Assembly (NCBI GenBank): GCA_948467605.1 | Contig: CAOKET010000009.1 | Coordinates: 1-53,498, forward strand | Length of the DNA: 53,498 nucleotides | Direction of reading: 5' to 3' | From: an uncultured Mycoplasmatota bacterium | Lineage (GTDB): Bacteria; Bacillota_I; Bacilli_A; RF39; UBA660 | Part shown: in pieces, positions 1 to 9,057 of the stretch | Layout: each line of letters opens with the position of its first letter | Position numbering within the stretch: the first letter of the stretch is position 1 | Translations under genes and position numbers: made by a program | Notes under the pieces: model-generated | Told to the model about the DNA's origin: nothing | The model's database searches: none | What the model saw: only the letters and a program-made list of their open reading frames with translations

Positions 1-1
1 T

Positions 2-70
2 AATAACAATAATAACAATAACAATAATAACAATAATAACAATAACAATAATAACAATAATAACAATAAT
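2..70 (+). repeat. AAT/AAC trinucleotide tract encoding 23 consecutive Asn
   Basis: Twenty-three consecutive AAT and AAC codons, in a semi-regular AAT-AAC-AAT-AAT-AAC pattern, run from the window edge and may continue upstream. Because the unit is three bases, slippage would change the linker length without breaking the frame. It is coding sequence, not intergenic satellite: the frame stays open into the surface protein. Confidence 0.9.
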
Positions 71-1855
71 CAATCCAGCAGTGATGCTTATTTAAAAAGT
101 ATTGATATTTTAACTTCAGGATATAAGTTAAATGAAAAATTTGAAAGCAACAAAAATAAATATAATATGACTGTTGCTTATAATGAGAAAAATTTATCAT
201 TATCTGCTACTTTAAATAATCCTAATAGTAGTATTTCCTATATATTGAATAATATAAGTATAAATAACTTAAATAATTTACCTTTAAAGGATGGACTTAA
301 TACTTTAGAGATAATCGTTAGGACAAAAAAAGGTGAAACTAATAAATATATTGTTGAGATTTATAAACCAATACGTACAATTAAATTTGAATACAGTTCA
401 TATTCTATATATCTAGGTAAACCATATAACATTAACTATATTGTAGAAGAAGATGGTAAAAATTTAACTAGTAATGATTACGATATTAATGATATTTCAG
501 TAAAACTATCACAATATGAAAGTGATTGTTCAATTAAAGTAAATAAAGGATATATAACATTAATACCAAATACTCCTATTGGTGGAAAAAATGTAGATTT
601 GAATATGTCATATAATGGTAGAACTTCAAAAACAAAACTAAGTTTTATTAACTATGAATTATATACATATCAACAAAAGTATGATATGAGTTTTTCAAAT
701 AATCATGGTGAAAGATCTATAATTTTAAATACAAATTTATTCTTAGATCAGACAGTTAAAACATATACATCAGAAGATAAGAAGAAAATAAGTATTTGTA
801 CAAGTGATAATAAAGTATGTGTTAATCTTGTAGTAGATAGCAATGAAGATAGTGGTAATATTGAATTACAATATACTGGTGAGTATGAAAATCCATCTTC
901 ACTTCCAATTAAGGTAGTTGCTTCTTCTGCTGGAAATTCAATTATACATGTATCAGGAGAGGCGTATGGAACTAATATTGCAACCTTTGATATAGAAATA
1001 GTTATAGGTCAAAAATTCAATGTAACTATTGATGCAAATGGAGGCCTATTTAATGAATTTGAAAATAAGTATGAGTTCCAAATATCATCAACTGAAGAAA
1101 TAAACCTATCAGATTATGATGAACCATATAAAATAGATTCAGAATGTAATATGTATAAATTTATCGGTTATAGTACAACACCTGATGGAAAAATAGAATA
1201 CAACACAACAGATAAAAATATAATTAAAAACTTAAATCAAGATTTAAAATTATATGCAATATATGAAACAAATTCAATCCCTGTAGATGAAAAAGTAATA
1301 AACAAAACATTATGGTTAACTGACGTTCCATTATTCCACAATGAAGAATATTATAAAAAATACAAAGAGGATAAAGTTATTTATCCTGGAGCATCAGGCG
1401 TATATGTAATGAACTTCACAAATAATAGTTCAGATAAAGTTACAATTACAGGGCTTACACTAAAAGAAAATACAATTTGTATAGATGGTAAGGGATGCTT
1501 GAATATGGGATATATAATCAAATATTCAGCAAGTGAGTCTAATGATTGGACATATTACTATGGAGAAACTAATAGTAAATATTGGATTTTGAATTCCAAT
1601 CCAAATACAATAAAAGTATCAGACGGAGTTTTTAAATCTGAAATAAAGTTCAATGATGATGAAAAAATAGATATAGAGCCTAATGAAACAATAGCAATTT
1701 CTGTTTTTTGGAAATGGGAAGAAGTAGATGATGCGCTAGATACATTAATAGGAAATCATGCTGCTAAAAAACTCCATGGAGAGACTATTAATGATATGTA
1801 TGGAATATCTATAGGTATTGACTTTGAAACTAAATTAGAATCTTGCAAAAACTAA
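2..1855 (+). CDS. Surface protein, 5'-partial: poly-Asn tract, cadherin-like, InlB-type repeat and TasA-like C-terminal part
   Basis: The reading frame is open from base 2, so the gene begins before the window; 617 codons are visible. The first 23 visible codons are all AAT or AAC, a poly-Asn stretch likely to be a flexible linker. Next comes a segment with the look of the cadherin-like beta-sandwich domain (about residues 30-130, ending in a pattern of Gly-Leu-Asn, Ile-Val and Tyr-x-Val-x-Ile-Tyr). A Listeria/Bacteroides InlB-type B repeat follows at about residues 338-425, with the characteristic DANGG, FIGYST and YAIYE blocks. The last 180 residues resemble TasA/CalY-type SipW-dependent fibre proteins (LWLTDVPLF, YPGASG). 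There is no sortase motif and no C-terminal membrane anchor. The adjacent SipW-type peptidase and two more substrates indicate an extracellular, possibly filament-associated role. Domain names are by eye; the surface location is a firm inference. Confidence 0.8.
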   Translation, partial: NNNNNNNNNNNNNNNNNNNNNNNQSSSDAYLKSIDILTSGYKLNEKFESNKNKYNMTVAYNEKNLSLSATLNNPNSSISYILNNISINNLNNLPLKDGLNTLEIIVRTKKGETNKYIVEIYKPIRTIKFEYSSYSIYLGKPYNINYIVEEDGKNLTSNDYDINDISVKLSQYESDCSIKVNKGYITLIPNTPIGGKNVDLNMSYNGRTSKTKLSFINYELYTYQQKYDMSFSNNHGERSIILNTNLFLDQTVKTYTSEDKKKISICTSDNKVCVNLVVDSNEDSGNIELQYTGEYENPSSLPIKVVASSAGNSIIHVSGEAYGTNIATFDIEIVIGQKFNVTIDANGGLFNEFENKYEFQISSTEEINLSDYDEPYKIDSECNMYKFIGYSTTPDGKIEYNTTDKNIIKNLNQDLKLYAIYETNSIPVDEKVINKTLWLTDVPLFHNEEYYKKYKEDKVIYPGASGVYVMNFTNNSSDKVTITGLTLKENTICIDGKGCLNMGYIIKYSASESNDWTYYYGETNSKYWILNSNPNTIKVSDGVFKSEIKFNDDEKIDIEPNETIAISVFWKWEEVDDALDTLIGNHAAKKLHGETINDMYGISIGIDFETKLESCKN

Positions 1856-1874
1856 TTAGGCTTGTGATGATAGA

Positions 1875-2438
1875 ATGAAAATAGTAAAAAAAATATTAGT
1901 TGCAATTATCTCTATAATAGTAATATTGATATTAAGTTATAATATTTACAAATTTGTATGTATTAATATTTTAAAAAAAGATATGGCAACTATAAATGGA
2001 TACGTAGCCTTAGAAGTTATATCTGGATCCATGGAACCAACAATTAATATAGGAGATATAATTATTGTTGATACAAAGATTAAGAAATATAAAAAAAATG
2101 ATATTGTAGTTTTCTATGATCAAGATGGTTCATTTGTAACACATAGAATTATTTCTATTAATGATAAGGAAATAATAACTAAGGGGGATAATAATAATAC
2201 ACCAGATGATCCTACAAGTATTAATAAAATAGTTGGAAAATATGTTTCCAAGATAGATAATGGTGAAAAAGTTTTATCTGCATTAAAAAGTCCATTAGTT
2301 ACTATTTTAATCTTAATAAATGGTGTATTACTATGTATTTTCTTAAGTATAGATAAGCATGGAAACATAGTATTAGATGACGAAGAAAAAGAATATGAAG
2401 AATTTAAAGAATATTTAGATAAAAAAAATAAAAGATAG
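1875..2438 (+). CDS. sipW: SipW-type (ER/archaeal-like) signal peptidase I
   Basis: A 187-residue membrane protease that removes signal peptides from secreted proteins. An N-terminal membrane segment (about residues 7-29) is followed by the catalytic block SGSMEP, with the nucleophile Ser near residue 52. The general base is His (THR, about residue 90) instead of the Lys of classical bacterial LepB enzymes; that Ser/His pairing marks the ER/SipW branch. The conserved block KGDNNNTPDD follows near residue 103, and a second membrane segment lies near residues 140-160. In Bacillus, SipW specifically processes the biofilm fibre proteins TasA and TapA. Here the gene sits between one TasA-like gene upstream and two substrate-like genes downstream, consistent with a dedicated peptidase. 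The ribosome-binding site before the ATG is weak, and the gap to the upstream gene is only 19 bases. Confidence 0.93.
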   Translation: MKIVKKILVAIISIIVILILSYNIYKFVCINILKKDMATINGYVALEVISGSMEPTINIGDIIIVDTKIKKYKKNDIVVFYDQDGSFVTHRIISINDKEIITKGDNNNTPDDPTSINKIVGKYVSKIDNGEKVLSALKSPLVTILILINGVLLCIFLSIDKHGNIVLDDEEKEYEEFKEYLDKKNKR

Positions 2439-2450
2439 TAGGTGAGGACT

Positions 2451-3098
2451 ATGAAAAAGTTATTACAAAGTAGAAAATTTAGAAAAAATTTAGGTAAATG
2501 GATATTTATGTATGTTATATGTATGGGCCTTTTTACCACTGTAGTAACTTATTCTAAATATATTTCAAAAATGCTAAGTTCCAACGATGAAGCAAGAGTT
2601 TCAAAATTTAATGTAAAACTTAGATACTGTGAAAATGAGAATTGCGAAAACGGTGGAACTGATAACTACATAACTAAGAATTATCGCCCTACTAGTGAGA
2701 TTGTATACTACTTTTCTGTAGATGCAAGTGATTTAGAGGTAAATGCAGATTTGCTTTTAACTATTAGAATAAATAGCCACTTTAAACTTAAAGAAATAAT
2801 TGAAATAACTCAAGGAGAAAATAAACCTGTTAACAATATAAGTAAAAATAGTGGTGATACAATGAGTATAACTACTAGTGTTAATGCAGGCAGTAAAACA
2901 TTAAAAAAATATAAAGTTGTAGTAAAATATGACGAGTCAGTAATTGAATACAATAAAAATAATTGTACAGGATTAACTAATGGTTGTAAAATAGTAAATG
3001 GTGTGGATAACTCATCAAATCCTCCTAAATATATATTTGATGAAACCAAAATTTATAATATCTTAGAGATTGGTTACTCAATAAAACAGACAAAATAG
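2451..3098 (+). CDS. Secreted protein, probable SipW substrate
   Basis: A 215-residue protein with a basic N-terminus and one membrane segment (about residues 18-35), followed directly by YSKYISKMLSS. This is the sort of Tyr-Ser-Lys/Arg-Tyr/Phe site seen after the signal peptides of SipW-dependent fibre proteins. The rest is predicted extracellular, beta-rich, with a Cys pair (CENENC). I start at the ATG at 2451 because GGTGAGG lies just upstream; a GTG at 2442 lies inside that ribosome-binding site. It is 12 bases from the peptidase gene and 15 bases from the next gene, so one operon. I do not recognise a named family beyond the SipW-substrate architecture. Confidence 0.8.
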   Translation: MKKLLQSRKFRKNLGKWIFMYVICMGLFTTVVTYSKYISKMLSSNDEARVSKFNVKLRYCENENCENGGTDNYITKNYRPTSEIVYYFSVDASDLEVNADLLLTIRINSHFKLKEIIEITQGENKPVNNISKNSGDTMSITTSVNAGSKTLKKYKVVVKYDESVIEYNKNNCTGLTNGCKIVNGVDNSSNPPKYIFDETKIYNILEIGYSIKQTK

Positions 3099-3113
3099 AA
3101 GGGTGTGATTTTA

Positions 3114-4673
3114 ATGGTAAATAAAAATAAAAAAGTAAAAAAAGTTGCAGTCTTTACTTTGCTTGTTTTATGTGGTATTTTATTAACAAATTTTAATAAA
3201 ACCTATTCAAGATTTTATGATAAAGAAGATAATGCCCTAGTATATAAAGGTGGACTATACAATTTATATTATGGATATCCTATGGAAATTGCAAGTGGTA
3301 CTAAAGATAATGTAAAATTCACTTTAAAGTTTAAGAGAAATAAAGCATCATTAGAAGATAATCAAGATATATATGAAATAATAATACCAGATTCATGCCA
3401 ATTTGATAGTATTCAAACTCAAGGTAATCATCCTGAAATAGATAAAACATCACACTCACATAAGATTACATTTAGCAAAAATGTTGGTAAGGATTACACT
3501 AATAGAATAAACATATCTTGCTCTGTAGATAGTAATAGTGATAAAATTGAATATATTGCCAAGATAATAGAAACGATTGGTAATGAAAAATTCACATATA
3601 TAGAATATTCTTATGAAAAAAGTTACAAAGATTACATCGATCAAATTTCAAAAGAGCAAAGTAGTGATCCAGTAACAGTTGAAGGTATATATAATTCACT
3701 ATTAAATTGGATAAAAGAATACACAGCAACTCATGGATATTACGATCAAGTACTTCAGTATATTCAAAGTGTTTATAAAGATGCAAATTCTCTTGTTGAT
3801 GAAAGTAGTTTCACTAAATTACCAGGATTTAGAATTGAACCAAATGATGACAAAACAGAATATACATTTAAAATTTTATCTAACTTTATTGGATATGCTA
3901 GAACATATGCATCTATGAATATAAATAAAGGTGGAGATTACGTATATTTATATTTCTCAACAACTTCAATGTTAGAATTAAATGATTTATTCAATAATTA
4001 TTTAAAATGGTATGTTTATCCTAATGATGAATCTGCTAACCAATTAATTTATGACTATATTTTTGATAATGGTGGTATATCTGCTATTATATCAGGAGAT
4101 AAAAAGCTAACAGGATTATCATTACAATCAGATGGTGGAATTAGAATGAATAAAACACTTCTTCTTAGTATGGCAACATCTAATAAAGAAGGCACTCCAC
4201 ATATAGCATTAAGTACATCAAGTTCAATGAAAACAATATTCTCTACACTTCTAACAACTTATTATGCTGACTTATCACTTGATATCCAAAGAGGAATTTA
4301 TAGTATGATTTTAAACTCTATTACTAAAAACTCTACTGATACAACAACTGAAGAAAAGAGATTTAAAGATTACTTTACTTATAACTCAGGAAATTCAATG
4401 TTCTTTGTTAAAGTATCATCTGAAAAACCAGGATATAACACATTCAGTATCGAACAAGTGCCATTTGATATTCCAGATGGTATGACAATTACATCAACTA
4501 ATAAGAGTGAGAGTGAATTTACAATAACTATAAAACATACAACTGAAACTAGTGTTACAGAAATAGTGACAAAATTAAGCGAGTATTTTGAAACTCCTAT
4601 TGATGATAATAATCTTAAAGTTATATCAAATACTGCTGATGAATATAGTGTAGAATACACAATTACAAAATAA
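3114..4673 (+). CDS. Large secreted protein, probable SipW substrate
   Basis: A 519-residue protein with a SipW-type leader: a Lys-rich N-terminus, a membrane segment at about residues 12-30 and then NKTYSRFYD, closely parallel to the YSKYIS site of the preceding gene. The mature part is acidic, Ser/Thr-rich and without further membrane segments, with only two Cys residues, both in the first third (within PDSCQF and NISCSV). I chose the ATG at 3114, preceded by GAAGGGTGTG; a GTG at 3105 is inside the ribosome-binding region. It is the last gene before an intrinsic terminator, closing the surface-fibre operon. No enzymatic motif is visible. A structural or adhesive role is inferred from position and leader only. 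Confidence 0.78.
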   Translation: MVNKNKKVKKVAVFTLLVLCGILLTNFNKTYSRFYDKEDNALVYKGGLYNLYYGYPMEIASGTKDNVKFTLKFKRNKASLEDNQDIYEIIIPDSCQFDSIQTQGNHPEIDKTSHSHKITFSKNVGKDYTNRINISCSVDSNSDKIEYIAKIIETIGNEKFTYIEYSYEKSYKDYIDQISKEQSSDPVTVEGIYNSLLNWIKEYTATHGYYDQVLQYIQSVYKDANSLVDESSFTKLPGFRIEPNDDKTEYTFKILSNFIGYARTYASMNINKGGDYVYLYFSTTSMLELNDLFNNYLKWYVYPNDESANQLIYDYIFDNGGISAIISGDKKLTGLSLQSDGGIRMNKTLLLSMATSNKEGTPHIALSTSSSMKTIFSTLLTTYYADLSLDIQRGIYSMILNSITKNSTDTTTEEKRFKDYFTYNSGNSMFFVKVSSEKPGYNTFSIEQVPFDIPDGMTITSTNKSESEFTITIKHTTETSVTEIVTKLSEYFETPIDDNNLKVISNTADEYSVEYTITK

Positions 4674-4715
4674 AATATTTGAAAAGATAACAAGTAGATT
4701 TGAAGTGTAAGATAG

Positions 4716-4749
4716 AAAGTAGACACAAAAAAGGATGTGTTTACTTTTT
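4716..4749 (+). terminator. Intrinsic terminator of the surface-fibre operon
   Basis: A 12-bp stem, AAAGTAGACACA paired with TGTGTTTACTTT (one G-U pair), closes an 8-base loop and runs into a T tract. It lies 43 bases after the stop of the last secreted-protein gene. Confidence 0.85.
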
Positions 4750-4908
4750 CATTTGTTATAATCTAAATGATGTAATAACATATATTATGATACAAACTAT
4801 AGTTATAAAAGTTCATAGATAACAGGATCAGCAAACAATATAGTATATAAAAAAGAACATACTATTACATGTAATAAAGTATTAGTTAAACTTAAATAAA
4901 CTATTTAT

Positions 4909-4934
4909 AAAAAAAAGTGAATATAATATTCACT
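4909..4934 (-). terminator. Intrinsic terminator of the PrsW-like gene
   Basis: Read on the minus strand, an 8-bp stem AGTGAATA / TATTCACT with a 3-base loop is followed by at least seven T. It lies just beyond the stop codon of the minus-strand protease gene. Confidence 0.85.
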
Positions 4935-4949
4935 GTATTAGCATTGTAA

Positions 4950-5636
4950 CTATTTTGTTTTTAAAGGCATATCGCAATTAGATGAAGTATTTATCGTTTT
5001 AAAAGATAAAATATATAAGGAAATAACATATAGTATAAATATTACATATAATAAATCATTTTCTCCTATTAAACAATAGTCATATATTCCATGAAGAAGA
5101 ATAGGAATTAATAAACTATAAATTAAATATATTATACCTTTTTTACGAGTTTTATTTGTATAATGCATTTTTGCAATTCCTAAGTAATAACCCATATATG
5201 TTGCAAAAAAAGCATGTCCAGGTATAGATACAACAGCCCTAAGTAAAGCAAACATAATACCATAATTAAATGAATAAATAAGATTTTCAACAAAAGCAAA
5301 TCCTAAAGATGCAAATATACAATACACAATCGCATCAAATTTATAATCAAATTCCTTGTTTTTCCAAGTTATAATATATATACATATAAACTTACAAACT
5401 TCCTCTATTAATGCAATTTCTATAAATGAATTATAAAAATTATTATTTATATTAATTACACTTTTTAATAAAAAGGATATAAATATTACTACTGCTGCAG
5501 ATAAAACCCCTGACATGAACAGTTTAAATAGTAATGAAAGTGGTTCTTTTTCAATTTTATCCTTATCAAAAGTAAATTTTAATAAATAAGTAATTGGAAT
5601 TACCCCTATTATTATTAATATAATGTTTTTAATCAT
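4950..5636 (-). CDS. prsW: PrsW-family intramembrane metalloprotease
   Basis: A 228-residue multi-pass membrane protein. It carries the PrsW/CAAX-protease-like signature: a Glu-Glu pair followed by Lys (IEEVCK, about residues 78-82), then GFAFVENLIY (about 112-121), PGHAFFATYMGYYLG (about 139-153) and LHGIYD near the C-terminus. These Glu, Asn and His residues are the expected metal-binding set. In Bacillus subtilis PrsW performs site-1 cleavage of the anti-sigma factor RsiW; no anti-sigma gene is visible next to this one. I start at the ATG at 5636, since a TTG five codons upstream has no better ribosome-binding site and GGATGTGG precedes the ATG. It stands alone on the minus strand with its own terminator. 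Confidence 0.88.
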   Translation of the reverse strand: MIKNIILIIIGVIPITYLLKFTFDKDKIEKEPLSLLFKLFMSGVLSAAVVIFISFLLKSVININNNFYNSFIEIALIEEVCKFICIYIITWKNKEFDYKFDAIVYCIFASLGFAFVENLIYSFNYGIMFALLRAVVSIPGHAFFATYMGYYLGIAKMHYTNKTRKKGIIYLIYSLLIPILLHGIYDYCLIGENDLLYVIFILYVISLYILSFKTINTSSNCDMPLKTK

Positions 5637-5820
5637 ACTACCACATCCCAATTATATATTAACATATAGAATAATAAAAATGTAAATAAATTATTTTATA
5701 AACGTAAAGATTAGACAAATATGTGTAAAGTATGGTATTATATTTGTACATTAATAAAATTATATTTGATTTTATTAAATTTTGTAAAAAAAATATGATA
5801 TGATTTATTTGGGTGGTAAT

Positions 5821-6504
5821 ATGGCTAGTAGAATGGATAAATATTATGACCGACGATTTCAAAATACAAAACGTAGTCATAGGAACCGGTTATTATATGA
5901 AGAAATAGATTTAGAGATTGCATTAGAAAAATTATATGATGAAGTAATTTTGCCATTAAATGAAGTGGCAAAAAATGGAGTACAAAAGAAAGATAAAAAC
6001 TATGATTTAAATACTTCCGAACAAAAACAACTATTTTTAGATGAAGACAAGATAGATGTTCCTACAAACATAAATGATTATCTTAAAATAATGGATGATT
6101 ATGTAAAATCTCAAAATATCCAACCAAAAAAGGTAAGAAAATTAAAATTACATAAAGATCAAGATGAAAAAATAAAAGAATTAATCGCCATAATTACCAA
6201 TACTAGTAATTTAAATAAGTCAAATTATAAAAAATCAAAATTAAATATGAAAGATTATACATATTATTTTGATACACCTGTTATTAAAGAAAAAAGTAAA
6301 ATAAATATTATATTGGATAAATGTAAAAATATTCTTAAGAAGAATAATAAAAAATCAGATAATAGCAAAATTTTACCTTCAAAAGGCTCTTTTGAAAAAA
6401 ATGAGACGAGAAAACTAAATTTAAAAGTAAAGTATATTGTTGGAATTATATTTTTAATAAATTCACTTATAATTATATCTGTTGTATGCTTTGCTATAAA
6501 ATAA
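5821..6504 (+). CDS. Unknown tail-anchored charged protein
   Basis: A 227-residue protein with a highly charged, mostly helical cytoplasmic part and a single C-terminal membrane segment (about residues 203-225), so probably tail-anchored in the cytoplasmic membrane. The N-terminus is rich in Arg and Tyr (SRMDKYYDRRF). I choose the ATG at 5821, six bases after GGGTGG; an upstream in-frame ATG at 5800 lacks a ribosome-binding site. A possible -10 (TATGAT) sits about 25 bases upstream. It precedes the TPR gene by about 100 bases with a separate promoter-like sequence, so co-regulation is uncertain. I do not recognise the family. Confidence 0.75.
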   Translation: MASRMDKYYDRRFQNTKRSHRNRLLYEEIDLEIALEKLYDEVILPLNEVAKNGVQKKDKNYDLNTSEQKQLFLDEDKIDVPTNINDYLKIMDDYVKSQNIQPKKVRKLKLHKDQDEKIKELIAIITNTSNLNKSNYKKSKLNMKDYTYYFDTPVIKEKSKINIILDKCKNILKKNNKKSDNSKILPSKGSFEKNETRKLNLKVKYIVGIIFLINSLIIISVVCFAIK

Positions 6505-6523
6505 TATTAAAAAGTTAGATAAT

Positions 6524-6553
6524 TTGTTGATTTATTTTAAATAAGATTATAAT
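6524..6553 (+). promoter_or_regulatory. Probable sigma-A promoter of the TPR gene
   Basis: TTGTTG, an 18-base spacer, then TATAAT, about 55 bases before the ATG at 6610. The -35 is imperfect. Confidence 0.5.
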
Positions 6554-6609
6554 ATATATATTAATATTAACTTATTATAAATATATTTAAAGTGAAAAGA
6601 GGTATTATA

Positions 6610-8964
6610 ATGTTAAAAGAAGAAAAATTAAATAAAATATATGAAATTATAATTAATGGTGTTGAATTAACTACTAAAGAATTAAATAGTTATGGTTTTA
6701 GTTCTAAAGATTTATCTGATTTAACAAACGATAATACACTAGAAAGAGTTAAAAGAGGACACTATAAACTTATATCTGTAGACGGTTTATTTATGTACGG
6801 TAAAAAACTAATATCCCTAGAAAAATACGATAAAGCAACTGCTTGCTTTGAAAAATGTTATGAGTTAGATCCTAACCATAAAGAAGCATGTTTTCAATTA
6901 TTTTTTAGAAAAATAAAAAATTTAGAATATAATGAGGCATTTAAATATTTTGATAGGTTTTTTAGTGATGATAATCAATTTTATAATTTAGATAGTAATT
7001 TTTATCTATATCTATTAAGCAATATAATTGAAATACCAGATAAATATAAGAAATATGTAAAATCCTTAGAGTTTGTAGATATAAGAGTTGACTTTATGGA
7101 TGAAAGATATGAGGATAAAATAGCATATAACGCAATAAGATCAGATGCATTCAGTCAAAAATTTATAAAAGCATTTAAAGAATTAAAAAATCTAATAGAT
7201 AATAGGAAAAAAGTAACTATTCAAGATCTTGTTACAAAAACATTATTAGATCAAGCAATAAAAAAACAAAGGAAAGTAAAAAGAGAAATAAATATATTAA
7301 TAAATAATAAACAATATGAAGACGTCATTACTTATTTAGAAAATATTGAAAAAAATACACACCTAAGTTTGACAGATAAATATGCTTTACAACTAACTAA
7401 AGATTTAGTTGATATTATTACGACTAGTAAAGTACCTAAAAAAAGAGATATTTATAAAGATGATATATTTGCTGCAATTGATGCAAAAGATTACGAATTA
7501 GCACTAACACTTAGTGAAAAATACTTAAATGAAGAGAACATAGAAAAATCTGATAATTGTATTAATATTTTACTAACTGAAATAAATAATGTATTAAGAA
7601 AAATTAGTAATAATGATAAAGTTATAGAAACACCAAAAGAAAAAGAACCAGATGTAGGCACTAATAATACTAAAAAATTAGTTGAACCAATGGCTAATAA
7701 AACACAACAAGATAATAATTTTATCGACATTATAAATTATCTAATGGATAATAATTTAGATACCGCATTTGAAACATTAAAGGTTTATCTTGAAAGTATT
7801 AAAAAGAAAGAATATGAATCTTTAATAATTGATTTAATAAAACTTAGTTTAGTTAAACATGATATGACATTTACAAAGCCAATGATTGCATTAATTTATA
7901 TTTCTAAAGGGACTTATCAATTTAATGTTTCAGAATATATTAAAGAATTTTATATCGCGTTATCACAAAACATGTTTGATTCAGCAAGAGTATACTTAGA
8001 TATTATTTCTTTTTCGGAAAAGTTAGGACAACAATCTATATCAATAAATGGATTAAAACAAATTTTAACTATAGCAGAAGGGATAATTAATAATAAAGAA
8101 GATATAAAAAAAGTACTTACTGAATCAAATAAAAAAGAACATGATGAAAAAAATAACGATTTTGATGTTAAAGGTTTTATAGATCAAAGATTAAATGAAT
8201 TATACGAAAACGGAATAATTTTACTTAAAACTATGGATAATACTAAAAGAAAAGCAATTCATGAATACGTAGAAAACTTACCTGATGTAGAATCTTTTAG
8301 TATCGGTGAAGGTGAAACTAGACAAATAGTATTAAGATATAAAGCAAATGAATATATAGATATAACAAAAACTGTTAAAGAAGGTAATGAAGCATATAAT
8401 TCACAAAATTATGATTTATGTATTGAAAAATTTAGAAAATTACTTGGAACCAATAAACCTAAAACATGGGTATATGCTAAACTAGGTTTGTCTTATATGA
8501 AAATGGGTAATAAAAAAATAGCAATAGATTACCTAACAATTGCAACAGAACTAGAAAAAAAGGAAGGTAATAGCGATAAGGATTATACAGAATTAATCGC
8601 AAGTTTAAAAGGTCTTATTCCAGAAGAAGACAAGAAACCAAGAGTAAGAATGAATATTAGTGAGTTTGAAGATGATATGAATAATAATTATGGAATAGAT
8701 AACTTAGATGAAATTATTAGATTATTATCAACTGGTACATCGCTAGATGAAGTGACTAAAACTATGAATTTAAGTTTATATCAAAGGAATATAGTAGCAA
8801 TAATTTTGGCAAAAGAATATTATCAAAATGAAGATTATAATATTGGTGATATGTATTTAAAACTAGTAGAAGGAACAAAAGGAAAATCCAGTGAAACTAG
8901 GTCTTTGCTTAATGAGGTAAGAAAAAATAAGCGATTCTATAAATATAGAAGAATGGATAACTAA
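6610..8964 (+). CDS. Large wHTH (AbiEi-like) plus TPR-repeat protein
   Basis: A 784-residue cytoplasmic protein. The first 55 residues look like the AbiEi-type winged-helix antitoxin N-terminus (LTTKELNSYGFSSKDLSDL, then a VKRGHYKL wing). A TPR unit follows at about residues 60-95 (GKKLISLEKYDKATACFEKCYELDP). A second clear TPR pair lies near residues 595-660 (GNEAYNSQNYDLCIEKFRKLL and AKLGLSYMKMGNKKIAIDYL). Between them are long charged helical stretches. The ATG at 6610 follows AAAAGAGGT with good spacing; a GTG at 6592 is less likely. No AbiEii-type nucleotidyltransferase toxin is nearby, so a classical toxin-antitoxin role is not supported. A regulatory scaffold is possible. After its TAA the same frame stays open for 24 more codons (8965-9039). 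Confidence 0.78.
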   Translation: MLKEEKLNKIYEIIINGVELTTKELNSYGFSSKDLSDLTNDNTLERVKRGHYKLISVDGLFMYGKKLISLEKYDKATACFEKCYELDPNHKEACFQLFFRKIKNLEYNEAFKYFDRFFSDDNQFYNLDSNFYLYLLSNIIEIPDKYKKYVKSLEFVDIRVDFMDERYEDKIAYNAIRSDAFSQKFIKAFKELKNLIDNRKKVTIQDLVTKTLLDQAIKKQRKVKREINILINNKQYEDVITYLENIEKNTHLSLTDKYALQLTKDLVDIITTSKVPKKRDIYKDDIFAAIDAKDYELALTLSEKYLNEENIEKSDNCINILLTEINNVLRKISNNDKVIETPKEKEPDVGTNNTKKLVEPMANKTQQDNNFIDIINYLMDNNLDTAFETLKVYLESIKKKEYESLIIDLIKLSLVKHDMTFTKPMIALIYISKGTYQFNVSEYIKEFYIALSQNMFDSARVYLDIISFSEKLGQQSISINGLKQILTIAEGIINNKEDIKKVLTESNKKEHDEKNNDFDVKGFIDQRLNELYENGIILLKTMDNTKRKAIHEYVENLPDVESFSIGEGETRQIVLRYKANEYIDITKTVKEGNEAYNSQNYDLCIEKFRKLLGTNKPKTWVYAKLGLSYMKMGNKKIAIDYLTIATELEKKEGNSDKDYTELIASLKGLIPEEDKKPRVRMNISEFEDDMNNNYGIDNLDEIIRLLSTGTSLDEVTKTMNLSLYQRNIVAIILAKEYYQNEDYNIGDMYLKLVEGTKGKSSETRSLLNEVRKNKRFYKYRRMDN

Positions 8965-9057
8965 AATAAATATCCTAGATTTAAAACTAGTGATGATGCA
9001 AGTGGAATATTTATAGAAAATTGTACTAAAAAGTTATAAATATATTGTGGGGTTTTT

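Noticed and set aside
1..70. Regular AAT/AAC pattern as a possible CRISPR or intergenic satellite
   Set aside because: The unit is three bases and in frame with the following surface-protein gene; there are no spacers.
4950..5651. TTG start for the PrsW-like protein giving five extra residues
   Set aside because: The ATG at 5636 has a suitably placed GGATGTGG, and the TTG lies upstream of it without its own site.
6610..8964. AbiE-type toxin-antitoxin system
   Set aside because: Only the AbiEi-like N-terminus is present. No AbiEii nucleotidyltransferase lies next to it, and the protein is dominated by TPR sequence.
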